Part shown: piece by piece, positions 35,908-45,561 of the stretch
How positions within the stretch are numbered: position 1 is the first letter of the stretch
Layout of the letters: each line of letters begins with the position of its first letter
Assembly: GCA_963664835.2 (NCBI GenBank)
Contig: CAXXUG010000028.1
Location: 1-64,000 of the forward strand
DNA length: 64,000 bases
Reading direction: 5' to 3'
DNA from: G963664835 sp963664835
GTDB lineage: Bacteria; Chloroflexota; UBA6077; FW602-bin22; JBCLEL01
The notes under the pieces: model-generated
What the model saw: the letters and a program-made list of their open reading frames with translations, nothing else
Told to the model about the DNA's origin: nothing
The model's database searches: none
Translations under genes and position numbers: made by a program

Positions 35908-37038
35908 GTGTCAGATAGCGTCACATACTTCAGATGGGAAGCGGACAGCAAGATCGAGATTCATCGCGAACGCCCGAGCAAGCGGTTCGTGGTGATGACG
36001 CTCGGCGGGTACTGGCCGCGCCTGCTCAAACTTCAAGACGGACGGCTGATGGTGGTTGCGCGGGAGGGCGATTTACATCTGGGTCAGCGCGGCCGGCTCG
36101 TCTGCTGTTTCTCTCCGGACGGAGGAGAATCCTGGAGTCACACCCGCGTGATCGCGAGCGACGGTCTCGACAACCGCGATCCTGCGGTGATTGAGTTATC
36201 CAACGGACAACTTTTGATCGCCTACCATAGCCACACCTCACACGAGCACGTCGGCGGCAGAGTTCGTGTCCTGCGGACGACGAAGGCGCCCAATCATCTA
36301 CTGTTTCGACGATCGGACGACGCCGGTGAAACCTGGAGTCAGCCTTGGTCGATCCCCACTATTGGATTTGACTCGAAGGGCATCGACGCCAAGGCTCGCG
36401 TCGTAGAGGTTATACCCTACCGGATGGTAGAGGTCCCCGATGGAACGATTGTGTTGGGCTTCCATGCCGACGTGTACGGCGATGATGACGAGGTGCTTCC
36501 GACTGCTGCCTATATGTCGCGGTCCCGTGACGGCGGCCAGACCTGGAGCCCACCGACCTACGTCTCCGACTACACCGAGCCGGCCTTGCTATGGCTGCCC
36601 AGCGGCAAGCTCTTGGCCGCGCTACGCCACGACAGTCCAAAAGAGCCCGGCTTGTCAATTGCCGAGTCTTATGATTTGGGTGTCACTTGGAGTGCGCCCA
36701 TCCCTGTTACCGGATCAGTGGAGCAGCCGGGAGATCTGTCGCGGCTCAAAGACGGCCGGATCCTACTGACTTATGGCCGCCGGCAGCCACCCTACGGGGT
36801 CAGAGCGCTGCTCAGCTACGACGACGGCAAAACCTGGGACCACGAGAATCGAATCGTCCTCGCCGCTGATAGCGCGAGTTGGGACTGTGGATATCCGAGC
36901 TCAGTCCAACTCGACAACGGGGAGATCGTTACGGTCTTCTACTCGTATGAGAGTCACGGCCCGTTTCAGGCTCTGCCTGGACAGTTGATGGGTATTCACG
37001 CCGAGGTCATCAAGTACAAGGCCAGCGACCTTCCGTAG
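35908..37038 (+). CDS. BNR/Asp-box repeat (sialidase-fold) protein, divergent paralog
   Basis: GTG start at 35908. The 376-residue protein has five Asp-box-like repeats (SPDGGESW, SDDAGETW, SRDGGQTW, SYDLGVTW, SYDDGKTW), AREGDLH in the position of the array's YRESDYH, and a C-terminal SWDCGYPSSVQLDNGEIVTVFYSYES block common in cytosolic sialidase-like proteins. It shares little sequence with the five close paralogs beyond the fold. No signal peptide. It heads a rightward run of seven genes up to 44.8 kb. Confidence 0.82.
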   Translation: MSDSVTYFRWEADSKIEIHRERPSKRFVVMTLGGYWPRLLKLQDGRLMVVAREGDLHLGQRGRLVCCFSPDGGESWSHTRVIASDGLDNRDPAVIELSNGQLLIAYHSHTSHEHVGGRVRVLRTTKAPNHLLFRRSDDAGETWSQPWSIPTIGFDSKGIDAKARVVEVIPYRMVEVPDGTIVLGFHADVYGDDDEVLPTAAYMSRSRDGGQTWSPPTYVSDYTEPALLWLPSGKLLAALRHDSPKEPGLSIAESYDLGVTWSAPIPVTGSVEQPGDLSRLKDGRILLTYGRRQPPYGVRALLSYDDGKTWDHENRIVLAADSASWDCGYPSSVQLDNGEIVTVFYSYESHGPFQALPGQLMGIHAEVIKYKASDLP

Positions 37039-37225
37039 ACTCGTTCAGATCCGACTGCAACAGATGATCTCAGTCTGAATCTTAGAATGACAGCGGAGCC
37101 AATCGTCACCGTCTATCGTGAAGCGAATTGACGCGCCTTGAGCCGGCCCAAATGGCGACCATCAGGTAGAATTGAAGCCCCGTAGCCTATTGCCGGTCCT
37201 TGATTGCTAGAGGAGAAGGCAGGCG

Positions 37226-38392
37226 ATGAAACGTAGCGCCGAGCGAATTCTGACGACCCACTGCGGGAGCCTCGCCCGTCCGCCGGACTTGCTGAAGATG
37301 ATGTTCGCCAAGGAAAGAGGCGCTCCCTACGACGAGAAAGACCTTGCCTCCAGCGTCCGGGCCGCCGTGAAAGACGTGGTCCGCCGGCAGGCGGAGGCCG
37401 GCGTCGACGTAATATGCGACGGCGAGCAGAGCAAGCCCAGCTTCATTACCTATGTCAGGGAGCGGCTCGCCGGCTTCGAGGCCAGGACGGGGACCCCTCG
37501 CGAAGACCCTTGGATGGGATCCCGGGAAGTGCTTGCCTTTCCGGAATTCTACCAGTGGAACTCCCAGACCAGATCGGGTGTCATCGTCGCGCCGGTCGAC
37601 TTGGTGTGCACCGGGCCCATCTCTTATAACGGCCACGCAGCGTTACAGACCGACATAGACAACCTCAAAGCCGCCGCCCGAGGCCAACAGGCCGAAGAGG
37701 CTTTCATGCCGGCAATCTCCCCGACGGACATAGAGGGCCGGCAACGGAACCAGTACTACTCGACAGATGAGGAGTACCTCTACGCAATCGCCGACGCGAT
37801 GCGCGAGGAATATCACAGCATTGTCAACGCGGGGCTGCTGTTGCAGGTGGACGACCCCAGACTCGTGACCTACTACCTAGCAAATCCTCAGGCCAGCATT
37901 GACGACTGCCGAAAGTGGGCTGAGTTGAGGGTAGAGGTTCTCAACCACGCTCTTAGGGGCATCCCGCCGGAAAAGGTGCGCTTTCACACCTGTTACGGCA
38001 TAAACATCGGCCCCCGCGTACACGAGATGGCATTGAGCGATATCGTGGACGTCATGCTCAAGGTCAACGCCGGCGCCTACTCCTTCGAGGCGGCCAATCC
38101 GGCCCACGAGCACGAGTGGCGTGTCTGGGAGCGCGTGGAGCTGCAGGAAGGCAAAGTGCTGATCCCCGGCGTCATCTCGCACACCACCAACCTGGTCGAG
38201 CATCCGGAGTTGGTGGCTCAGCGCCTGGTTAGATTTGCCAATATCGTCGGGCGCGAAAACGTGATCGGCGGGAGCGATTGTGGATTCTCCTCGATGGCAA
38301 GCACTGAGCCCGAAATCCACCCCACGGTAGTGTGGGCGAAGTTCCAGGCAATGGCCGAGGGTGCCCGGCTGGCCTCCCAGGAACTGTGGTGA
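37226..38392 (+). CDS. MetE C-terminal-domain-like (cobalamin-independent methionine synthase family) protein
   Basis: The 388-residue protein corresponds only to the catalytic barrel of MetE, half the length of the full enzyme. All four zinc ligands appear: H254 and C256 in FHTCYG, E288 in YSFEAANP, and C352 in GSDCGFSS. TTHCGSLARP at the N terminus and DVICDGEQSK are further family blocks. Stand-alone members include archaeal methionine synthases and uncharacterised methyltransferases in bacterial catabolic loci. Zinc would activate a thiol acceptor for methyl transfer. With glycan-catabolic neighbours, a role in demethylating a substrate is possible but unproven. Confidence 0.83.
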   Translation: MKRSAERILTTHCGSLARPPDLLKMMFAKERGAPYDEKDLASSVRAAVKDVVRRQAEAGVDVICDGEQSKPSFITYVRERLAGFEARTGTPREDPWMGSREVLAFPEFYQWNSQTRSGVIVAPVDLVCTGPISYNGHAALQTDIDNLKAAARGQQAEEAFMPAISPTDIEGRQRNQYYSTDEEYLYAIADAMREEYHSIVNAGLLLQVDDPRLVTYYLANPQASIDDCRKWAELRVEVLNHALRGIPPEKVRFHTCYGINIGPRVHEMALSDIVDVMLKVNAGAYSFEAANPAHEHEWRVWERVELQEGKVLIPGVISHTTNLVEHPELVAQRLVRFANIVGRENVIGGSDCGFSSMASTEPEIHPTVVWAKFQAMAEGARLASQELW

Positions 38393-38486
38393 CCTTCTGC
38401 CGGCGGTAGTTGAGATGCGTAGGCTATGGACTCGCTCGTGGTAATTCCGTAACCGGCCTAAGATACGAAGAGGAGTAAGGATCAGA

Positions 38487-38915
38487 ATGGGAAAGATCAA
38501 GCACATCGCCCTGGCTACTCAGAACGCGGAAAGAACGGCGAGTTTCTACAAGGAAGCGTTCGGACTGGAAGAGGTCGGCAAGATCGATGGAGAGAATGCC
38601 GAAGGATTCTACCTTAGTGACGGCAACATCAACCTGGCCATACTGAACTTCAAGAATCCCGTCGTCGCCGGCGATGAGTTCGGCACCGACTACAGTGGAA
38701 TCCATCACATCGGGTTTGAAGTCGAGGACGCCGCCGAGACCGACTCCAAACTACGATCGCTTGAGTCTCACCCGAGAGAGGACATAAACCAGGCTCTCCA
38801 CTCCGCTATGGGTGGAACTCACGAAGGTCGCAACGTTGAGCTCAAATACCATGGTCCCGATGGCGTGATGATTGACATATCGCAGGGAGGATGGGTCGGA
38901 ACAGACTCAGATTGA
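38487..38915 (+). CDS. VOC (glyoxalase-like) family protein
   Basis: The 142-residue protein starts with IKHIALATQNAERTASFYKEAFGLEEV, giving the first metal histidine. GIHHIGFEVEDAAET gives the second, and the fold ends with YHGPDGVMIDIS. It is clearly different from the VOC protein at 27900. An isomerase, epimerase or lyase role on a small carbonyl compound is typical. It follows the MetE-like gene by 94 bases and precedes two GH127-like genes. Confidence 0.8.
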   Translation: MGKIKHIALATQNAERTASFYKEAFGLEEVGKIDGENAEGFYLSDGNINLAILNFKNPVVAGDEFGTDYSGIHHIGFEVEDAAETDSKLRSLESHPREDINQALHSAMGGTHEGRNVELKYHGPDGVMIDISQGGWVGTDSD

Positions 38916-39098
38916 CGAGTTCGATAAAGTTGCCGAGAATTTTTGGTGCCTTGGACGCCGGTACTTTGTCGTGGCTAATCTCGCACGGTATTCGCCCTCA
39001 GCCTGCGGTCCCGCACCTTGCGGCGAACGCCGACCCACTCCACAGCCGCCGACTGATCCAACCTCAACCACGTAAACGCCCTTTCGCAGGAGAGGAAT

Positions 39099-40994
39099 AT
39101 GGCGATCAAACCGCGGAAGTCCAGCGAGCCTATCGGATACATAGCAACCGATGTTCCAAAGTTCGACCTTCCTCCCTACGAAGGCGAGCGCTACGAGAGA
39201 ATGGTGCCGGACACTCTGGATGTGGCCGAGCGGGCCAACCTAGCGATTCATTTCCTCACCAACGTAGTGGACCCAGACGCGGACTACGAAATATATTTCT
39301 CGGTCGCTCTGAACTGCAATCCGCCAGTTATGTGGCATGACATGAATGGCGCAAACATTCAGCCAAAGTTCATGGAGGCGCTACCCCTCCTCCGGTCAAT
39401 CACCGGAAACCAATCGAATAGCGTAGTCGACGAGGCCTGGGCCGAATCGCTTCTGCGTTCGCAGGGTCCCGACGGTCTGGTCTACGCGCCGGTCCGGGGC
39501 CGGCCCTGGGAGCGTTATGCTTCCGGTCCCGGTTGGGACGTTGGAGACGATGGCGGCGATCAGGTCGGCTATCTCTACGCAAACGGAATCCTGATCGCGG
39601 TAATGAGCCTCTACTACCTGCAGACTGGCGACCAGATGTGGAAAAAAAGAGTCGAGCGTTTGATCGATCGATTTGCACAGCTATTGGTGTACAAGGACGA
39701 CTTCGCCTACAATCCGGTTTTTACGGCTAATCCCGGTGCGGAGATCTCACAGGATTCCCCAATCCTGGACCCGAATTGCGAGATCGAAGCCGGCGGAACA
39801 GTCTCGGGCTGGTGGGTCCAGTCCCTCACGCAGGCCTACCATGCAACCGGCTACGAACCTGCTCTCGACTTAGCCGGCAAGTTGGCAGCCTACCTGATGA
39901 AACACTCCGGCTCTTACGACGACCAAGCTCGATTCCTCGGAATGCCCCATACCCATCACCACCTGAAGCCATTGATTGGGTTACTCGAGTACGGACTGAC
40001 GGTCGACAACGAAGAGATGATCGAGTTCGCTCGGAGAGGCTACGAGTACGCTCGGTCTTGCGGGGCGCCATCCATCGGCTACTACCCCGGCATTCCCGGA
40101 CCAGACGCAACCTACGATTACGCGACCATCCAGCAGTTTTCTAGAGGGATCGCCGAGGGATGCTCGGAAGGCGACTTTGTAGCGATCGCCGCCAAGCTAT
40201 GTGGGTCCGGAGTGGCCGACCACTGGGACGATTTGGACAGATGTGTGAGGAACCACTTCTTCGAGAGCCAAATGTTGTCAAGCGATTGGGTTGCCGAGAC
40301 GACCAAAGGGTTCCAGCCTCCCACGATCTATGAGAATTGGGACGAGCCCGATGCTTGGGAGAAGCCGAACGTCACAGCGACCTCAGACCGGGTAGCCGAA
40401 AGACACTTGGGCACGTTTGCAAGCTGGGGAACGCCCAACGACTTCTGGGATGGCCTGGGCAGGGGATTGATGCACTGCTGCGCCGGCAACGAGACTAGAG
40501 CCATATACTACCTTTGGGAGAATATTCTCCAGCACCAGGATGGGACCCTTAGAATCAACCTGCTGCTCAATCGGGCATCGCCTTGGGCCGACTTGGACAG
40601 TCATATTCCCTATGAGGGCCGGGTCGACCTCACGATCAAACGGGCCTGCGACGTCGACGTCAGGATTCCCGAGTGGGTGAAGCCGGCCGAGACTGGTTGC
40701 ACGGTGAATGGCGAGGTCAGAAACCTCGGTTGGGACGGACGCTACGCCTTGGTCGGAAACGTGGGCCCAAGCGATGTAGTGACCCTGAATTTCCCCATAG
40801 AGGAGCGTACGGTCAAAGAGACCATCGATGGCGTGGAATACACGATGATCATCAGAGGCAATGACGTAGTCTACATGGATCCGCCGGGGAAGTACTATCC
40901 GTTCTACCAGCGGAAGGGGCATTACCGGGATGGCATAGCGCGTTGGATCAAGCGCCGGCGCTTCCTCCCTGCAAAGCCGATCCACTGGCGCTAG
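39099..40994 (+). CDS. GH127-like protein (beta-L-arabinofuranosidase superfamily)
   Basis: The 631-residue protein has the (alpha/alpha)6-barrel style of GH127-type hydrolases and their unusual catalytic zinc site. E353 and C355 in AEGCSEGD match the E-x-C pair, and C460-C461 in LMHCCAGNETRAIYYLWE match the C-C pair. In GH127 one of these cysteines is the nucleophile. LRINLLLNRASPW and DSHIPYEGRVDL begin the C-terminal beta-sandwich. No signal peptide is seen. The overall sequence is far from characterised HypBA1 enzymes, so the sugar is uncertain. A paralog follows at 41130. Confidence 0.8.
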   Translation: MAIKPRKSSEPIGYIATDVPKFDLPPYEGERYERMVPDTLDVAERANLAIHFLTNVVDPDADYEIYFSVALNCNPPVMWHDMNGANIQPKFMEALPLLRSITGNQSNSVVDEAWAESLLRSQGPDGLVYAPVRGRPWERYASGPGWDVGDDGGDQVGYLYANGILIAVMSLYYLQTGDQMWKKRVERLIDRFAQLLVYKDDFAYNPVFTANPGAEISQDSPILDPNCEIEAGGTVSGWWVQSLTQAYHATGYEPALDLAGKLAAYLMKHSGSYDDQARFLGMPHTHHHLKPLIGLLEYGLTVDNEEMIEFARRGYEYARSCGAPSIGYYPGIPGPDATYDYATIQQFSRGIAEGCSEGDFVAIAAKLCGSGVADHWDDLDRCVRNHFFESQMLSSDWVAETTKGFQPPTIYENWDEPDAWEKPNVTATSDRVAERHLGTFASWGTPNDFWDGLGRGLMHCCAGNETRAIYYLWENILQHQDGTLRINLLLNRASPWADLDSHIPYEGRVDLTIKRACDVDVRIPEWVKPAETGCTVNGEVRNLGWDGRYALVGNVGPSDVVTLNFPIEERTVKETIDGVEYTMIIRGNDVVYMDPPGKYYPFYQRKGHYRDGIARWIKRRRFLPAKPIHWR

Positions 40995-41129
40995 CTAAGG
41001 TGACAGGAGTCTACCCCTGCCGGCCTCGGACCGTTTGCCCGACCTGTTCAACGCGGGGCCCGAGTCCAGGCCATCGGAACGCTCGGGCCAAATACTCCGT
41101 CTGAGCAAAACACACAGGAGGAGAGTGAG

Positions 41130-42983
41130 TTGTCAGCTAATATCAAGGCGGTCTCCCCGCAAGGCGAAAGTTATACGGCCACAGTTCCCGACACCCTAGA
41201 CCTGGCTAGCCGAGCCGGGCTCGCAATCAATGGTCTCGGAGGCACACTGGACCCGGATAGCGACTACGACCATTATTTCAGGGTGACCTACAAGGCCCAA
41301 CCACCCTACATGTACCATTTTGCGTTCGACACCACCAACACGCCTAAGTTCGCCGAGTCATTCCCGTTCATGCGCGTCATGTCGGGCAGCGAACAGCACG
41401 TCGACGCGGAACACGCCATGATGGCATCGCTGGTCAGCCGGCTATCTCCCGATGACGGGCTCTACTACAGCATCTACAAGCCCGAGCGCCCCTGGCACTC
41501 CGCCGGACATCCCGGATACACCCAAGGGAACGAGGATTTTGCGAACCTGTCCGGCAACGGCAGAATGTTGCGCTCGATGATCGTATGGCGGGAACGCGAC
41601 GGCGATCCGGCCTGGGACGACCGAATTCAGGCACTGTCTCGAGGGTTGGAAGCCATCGCTGTGCACCGAGATGACTACGCCTACTTCCCCGACGGCGGCA
41701 TCGCCGAGGCGTTCACCTATCCAAGGTCGGGCTGGCGTCATACGAGGGAGCCGGTCAGTGAGACCGAGGGCGGCGAGGGATCAGTCGTCGCCTATCAGGG
41801 CCATCCACTGCTCGGGCTCGCCTGGTGGCACCAGGTGAGCGGCGATGAGCAAGCGTTGGGTCTGGCCCGAAAACTCGCCAATTTCATCATGTTGCCGAAG
41901 TTCTGGGGCGGAGATAACGCGGCCACGATGCCCATGGACCGGGAGCGAGGCCATTTCAACACTCATTTCCACGCTAGGATGATCGCGCTACGGGGCCTGT
42001 TACAGTTCGCGATGACGACCGATGACCGGCAAATCAAGGATTTCGTGCGGTTCTCCTACGAATATGCCCGCAACCTTGGTATTCCGAGACTAGGCTATTT
42101 CACTTTGGCCGATCATTCCGAGGGCTGCTCACTGGGCGACATGACCGCCATGGCCGTCAAGCTTAGCGATGCCGGCGTCGGCGACTACTGGGATGACGTT
42201 GATTGCATAGCTCGAAACCTGTTGGTGGAGCAGCAGTTGGTGCGCGCCGATCTTCTCAAACGAATCTCGGAGAGCGGCCCCTCGCGACCGGCTGGTTCAC
42301 AGTGGCGGGTTGACAATGGGTTCCAGAGGGTGAAGATTCACCCCGGCCAGGAGACCAACGAACGAGTCATTGAGCGCACCCTGGGCGTCTATGCCGGAGG
42401 GGCAAGACCTACCCACCTGCCAAACGCCGGCGTAGCGCAGTGCTGCACCAGCAACGCGACCCAAGGACTCTACTACGCCTGGGAGAGCGCAGTACGGGAG
42501 ATGGACGGTGCCGCCCAGATAAATCTGTTACTGAACCGGGCCTCGCCCTGGCTCGATATTGACAGCTATCTGCCCTACGAGGGGAAGGTAGTGATTCACA
42601 ATAAGTCCGTCAGTAGAGCTTCGGTCCGGATACCCTCTTGGGTGAGTAGGCGAGACATCCGTTGCCGCGTAGGCGATCGGGACTGGCGCACCTTCTGGAC
42701 GGGAAATTACCTGGTGATCGACGGTCTGACTCCGGGAGACCGGGTCACTCTGGAATTCCCGATTGTGGAAGAAGCAGTGTCTCTCAGCGTCGCGGATGAC
42801 CCGACTTGGCGTAGGGTCAAGACCTATTCCTGCACGTTCAAGGGAAACACCGCAGTCGAAATCTCGCCGCGCGACGATTCGCCGGGCAGATACCCGATTT
42901 TCTTGAGAGACGAATACAAAAAGACTGAGGCTCCAATGAAGGAAGTGACTCGTTACGTCTTCCCGAAGAGACTGAGATGGTAA
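41130..42983 (+). CDS. GH127-like protein, second paralog
   Basis: TTG start with AGGAGGAG upstream. The 617-residue protein aligns with its neighbour throughout: VPDTLDLASRAGLAINGLGG..LDPDSDY at the N terminus, E331 and C333 in SEGCSLGD, C438-C439 in AQCCTSNATQGLYYAWE, and INLLLNRASPWLDIDSYLPYEG. The zinc-thiolate residues are therefore preserved in both. Identity between the two is modest, so the duplication is old and substrates may differ. Cytosolic, as no export signal is visible. Confidence 0.8.
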   Translation: MSANIKAVSPQGESYTATVPDTLDLASRAGLAINGLGGTLDPDSDYDHYFRVTYKAQPPYMYHFAFDTTNTPKFAESFPFMRVMSGSEQHVDAEHAMMASLVSRLSPDDGLYYSIYKPERPWHSAGHPGYTQGNEDFANLSGNGRMLRSMIVWRERDGDPAWDDRIQALSRGLEAIAVHRDDYAYFPDGGIAEAFTYPRSGWRHTREPVSETEGGEGSVVAYQGHPLLGLAWWHQVSGDEQALGLARKLANFIMLPKFWGGDNAATMPMDRERGHFNTHFHARMIALRGLLQFAMTTDDRQIKDFVRFSYEYARNLGIPRLGYFTLADHSEGCSLGDMTAMAVKLSDAGVGDYWDDVDCIARNLLVEQQLVRADLLKRISESGPSRPAGSQWRVDNGFQRVKIHPGQETNERVIERTLGVYAGGARPTHLPNAGVAQCCTSNATQGLYYAWESAVREMDGAAQINLLLNRASPWLDIDSYLPYEGKVVIHNKSVSRASVRIPSWVSRRDIRCRVGDRDWRTFWTGNYLVIDGLTPGDRVTLEFPIVEEAVSLSVADDPTWRRVKTYSCTFKGNTAVEISPRDDSPGRYPIFLRDEYKKTEAPMKEVTRYVFPKRLRW

Positions 42984-43077
42984 GGCAACATTCCGCCCGG
43001 CCTCTGCCGCTTCGCAGGCGAACCAACTCATCTGGTTCCTGCCGTCTCCCCAATCCATGAATAGGAGGTGCTCGGTC

Positions 43078-44034
43078 ATGAGGATCCTTGTTACCGGTGG
43101 CAGCGGCAGGATCGGTTACTACGTGCTCCACAATCTGCTATCCGCTGGTTACGACGTCTCTTCCCTCGGCCGATCGCGGCCGGTAGTGCAGGGCGTTGAA
43201 TTCGTCAAGGGCGATATCACCGACATCGAAAGGATGAAGCGAGTCTGCCCCGGCTACGACGCGATCGTACACCTTGCCGCTGTGGCGGCGCCCCGACTCA
43301 GCACCACCGAGCACCTGATGCAGGTCAACGTCATGGGCACGCTGAACCTCCTCGAGGCCGCCGTCAAAGCTGACGTGGGCAAGGTCGTGTTCGCATCCTC
43401 CGGCGCAGCGACTGGATTCTCGTTCCAGAAGTACCAGATAGTGCCGCAATACCTGCCGTTGGACGAGGAACACCCCGCGGCTCCACAGGACACCTATGGA
43501 CTGAGTAAGTTGCTGAGTGAGCTGACCCTCAAGAGATACACGGAGTATTACGGAATCCAGACCATAAGCCTGCGAATCAACAACAACTGGTTTCTTGACC
43601 GTCGCTCCGCTGGAGAAGCAATAAAGATCGGAGCCTTTAGGTACGAATCGATCGAGGAGCTTTGGAGCCAGAGATATCTCAGGAACATCAGAGACCCCGA
43701 GGAGTGGCCACTGGCCGGCGTGCCAAGTCCGCGACAACTGCTGTGGGCCGTCACCGACGCAAGGGACGCGGCACAAGCCTTCAGATTGGCGCTGGAGAAT
43801 GACAGCATCAAGCACGAGGTGTTTCAAATCAACGCCGGCGATACCAGTTCGCTCTTGGAAACCCGCGAGCTGATCGCCCGGCACTATCCAAACGTGCCCT
43901 TGAGGTCGCCATTGCAGGGTTTCGCGTCCCTGGTTTCCCACGATAAGGCGACCCGCCTTCTCGGATATCAACCTCAGTACACCTGGCGTCAGAGCGACTT
44001 CGGGTCCTGGCTGGAGAGCCGAAACGACGGCTGA
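43078..44034 (+). CDS. NAD-dependent epimerase/dehydratase (extended SDR)
   Basis: ATG 43078 follows AGGAGG at nine bases and begins exactly at the Rossmann strand MRILVTGGSGRIGYYVL; a reading from 43057 adds seven residues. The 318-residue protein has G-G-S-G-R-I-G, the NAD-specificity aspartate region, SSGAATGF with the catalytic serine, and TYGLSK with the Y-x-x-x-K pair. These are the signatures of nucleotide-sugar epimerases and of uronate dehydrogenases. Its setting among catabolic genes favours a sugar dehydrogenase role. Confidence 0.87.
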   Translation: MRILVTGGSGRIGYYVLHNLLSAGYDVSSLGRSRPVVQGVEFVKGDITDIERMKRVCPGYDAIVHLAAVAAPRLSTTEHLMQVNVMGTLNLLEAAVKADVGKVVFASSGAATGFSFQKYQIVPQYLPLDEEHPAAPQDTYGLSKLLSELTLKRYTEYYGIQTISLRINNNWFLDRRSAGEAIKIGAFRYESIEELWSQRYLRNIRDPEEWPLAGVPSPRQLLWAVTDARDAAQAFRLALENDSIKHEVFQINAGDTSSLLETRELIARHYPNVPLRSPLQGFASLVSHDKATRLLGYQPQYTWRQSDFGSWLESRNDG

Positions 44035-44041
44035 GTGACCC

Positions 44042-44824
44042 ATGATGATTGCGTCCATCACCGAAGAGCAGGTCGACTTCTTCCAAGAGAATGGGTACAT
44101 ACAAATCGACGATCTACTCTCGTCAAGTGAAGTTGTCGATTTACGCAAGTCGGTAGAGGAGGCGACAGGACTACCGCAACAATTTCACCTGCGCCACGAA
44201 CAGTTCGATCAGTACGCCAATCTTTGGACAATCCATGAGGGAGTCCGCCGGCACGTGCTGAGTCCGAGGATGGCCGAGTTCGCGCGACGACTGAGCCAAA
44301 GCTCTCGGATTCGCATATGGTCCGACCAATTGCTTGTCAAGATGCCAGGCGGCCGGCCGAGCTACTGGCATCAGGATGTTCCGTTATGGGCGATGATCGA
44401 GCGTGGGGCGTTGAGCTGTTGGATGGCTCTCGTCGACGTGACGGTCAGCATGGGATGCATGCAGTTCATTCCCGGGTCTCACCGTTGGGGACGCTTCGCC
44501 TGGAAGACACTTCCTATCGACGCCCTCGAAACCCTGCATGGTGTCCGCCTGCTCCTGCCCGAGGACAAGCACGGCCAATTGCGACCGGTCGAGGTTCCGC
44601 TAAAGGCAGGTAGCTGCACCTTCCACGACGGCTTGATGATGCACTACGCCGGACCGAATCGCACGGACCGGCCTCGCATGGGGCTGGTCACTCATTATGT
44701 GCCCGATGGCACCACGTTCAGCGGGATAAACTCCAGCTTCATGACCGATGCGGCCGGCCTGGTCGCGGGTCAACTCATCAAAGGCGATCTATTCCCGGTC
44801 GTGGCGTCAGCGGATTCAGACTAG
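44042..44824 (+). CDS. Phytanoyl-CoA dioxygenase (PhyH) family protein
   Basis: The 260-residue protein has the Fe(II)/2-oxoglutarate site: H110 and D112 in YWHQD and H201 in MMHYAGPNRT, with a nearby arginine in RPRMGLV that would bind 2-oxoglutarate. FQENGYIQIDDLL is the typical N-terminal block. It starts seven bases after the SDR stop, so the two are translationally linked. Members hydroxylate small molecules or oxidise ethers and phosphonates. A role in removing a substituent from the locus substrate is conceivable. Confidence 0.87.
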   Translation: MMIASITEEQVDFFQENGYIQIDDLLSSSEVVDLRKSVEEATGLPQQFHLRHEQFDQYANLWTIHEGVRRHVLSPRMAEFARRLSQSSRIRIWSDQLLVKMPGGRPSYWHQDVPLWAMIERGALSCWMALVDVTVSMGCMQFIPGSHRWGRFAWKTLPIDALETLHGVRLLLPEDKHGQLRPVEVPLKAGSCTFHDGLMMHYAGPNRTDRPRMGLVTHYVPDGTTFSGINSSFMTDAAGLVAGQLIKGDLFPVVASADSD

Positions 44825-45042
44825 GCCTCGATCCGGACTAGAGCCGTGACTCGAAAACGGAGTTGGGCCGGCCGAATCGTAAGCGTTCAGGCTCAAGAGT
44901 AACGTGCTCCACTCAAGCGCCATTTCATCCCGATCAGAGTCGATCGCCGGCGAGGGCCATCCGGCACCCTTCACGTAGGGGCGACGCACCCGTCCATTTG
45001 TTCCAACTAATTCTTACGGTCGGCCATGAGGAAGGGGGCCAA

Positions 45043-45070
45043 TGTAGGGCGGGGGCTTGTCCCCCGCCTG
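45043..45070. repeat. REP-like palindrome, CTTGT-loop family
   Basis: TGTAGG followed by GGCGGGGG, loop CTTGT, and CCCCCGCC: a perfect 8-bp stem. The same TGTAG...CTTGTCCCC plan recurs at 46951, 47327, 47520, 49241 and 49772 with compensating changes in the stem. Confidence 0.85.
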
Positions 45071-45425
45071 GGGCGGCCGGCGGTTCGTGAGATGCAGGCG
45101 TTGTGTTGGCCGGCCGGTGTTCGTCGCCGGCGCGTTTCGTTGGTGGGTGGGAAGTTTATCGCTGCTACGTCTCTGGATTTCCTAGATGGTTTACCTCATG
45201 CGCCCCCCAATTCCGCCGCATTGTCGGACGTGAGTAAGGAGAGAAATACATTGGCCCTCATTCGCACCCCTCGATACGCTAACCGCAAATGCTCCAGGCG
45301 CACCGCAAACACCCTGAAACCCAGTTAGTTGGAGCAGATGCGCACGCGTCGCCCTGGGGTTGGGCCGGCGAACCGGCCGTAACGCGAGCCGCACCGACGT
45401 GCCGAGCCGAAAACTTCGTGAATCC

Positions 45426-45561
45426 CCTCACAATTGCCGTAGAGGCGGGTTTGAAACCCGTATCTACCAAAACCGACTGCCGCGTACGTGATTGGGCATG
45501 ATTACGCGTGCATCCAAGCACGCGTCCACCTGTTCCAACTTATTCGCATTCCGGAGCAAAT
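45426..45561 (-). repeat. Dispersed element, copy B (inverted)
   Basis: Read on the minus strand this matches 14855-14991 over its whole length. The internal palindrome at 45441-45465 is here imperfect (AGAGGCGGGTTT against AAACCCGTATCT). Confidence 0.8.
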
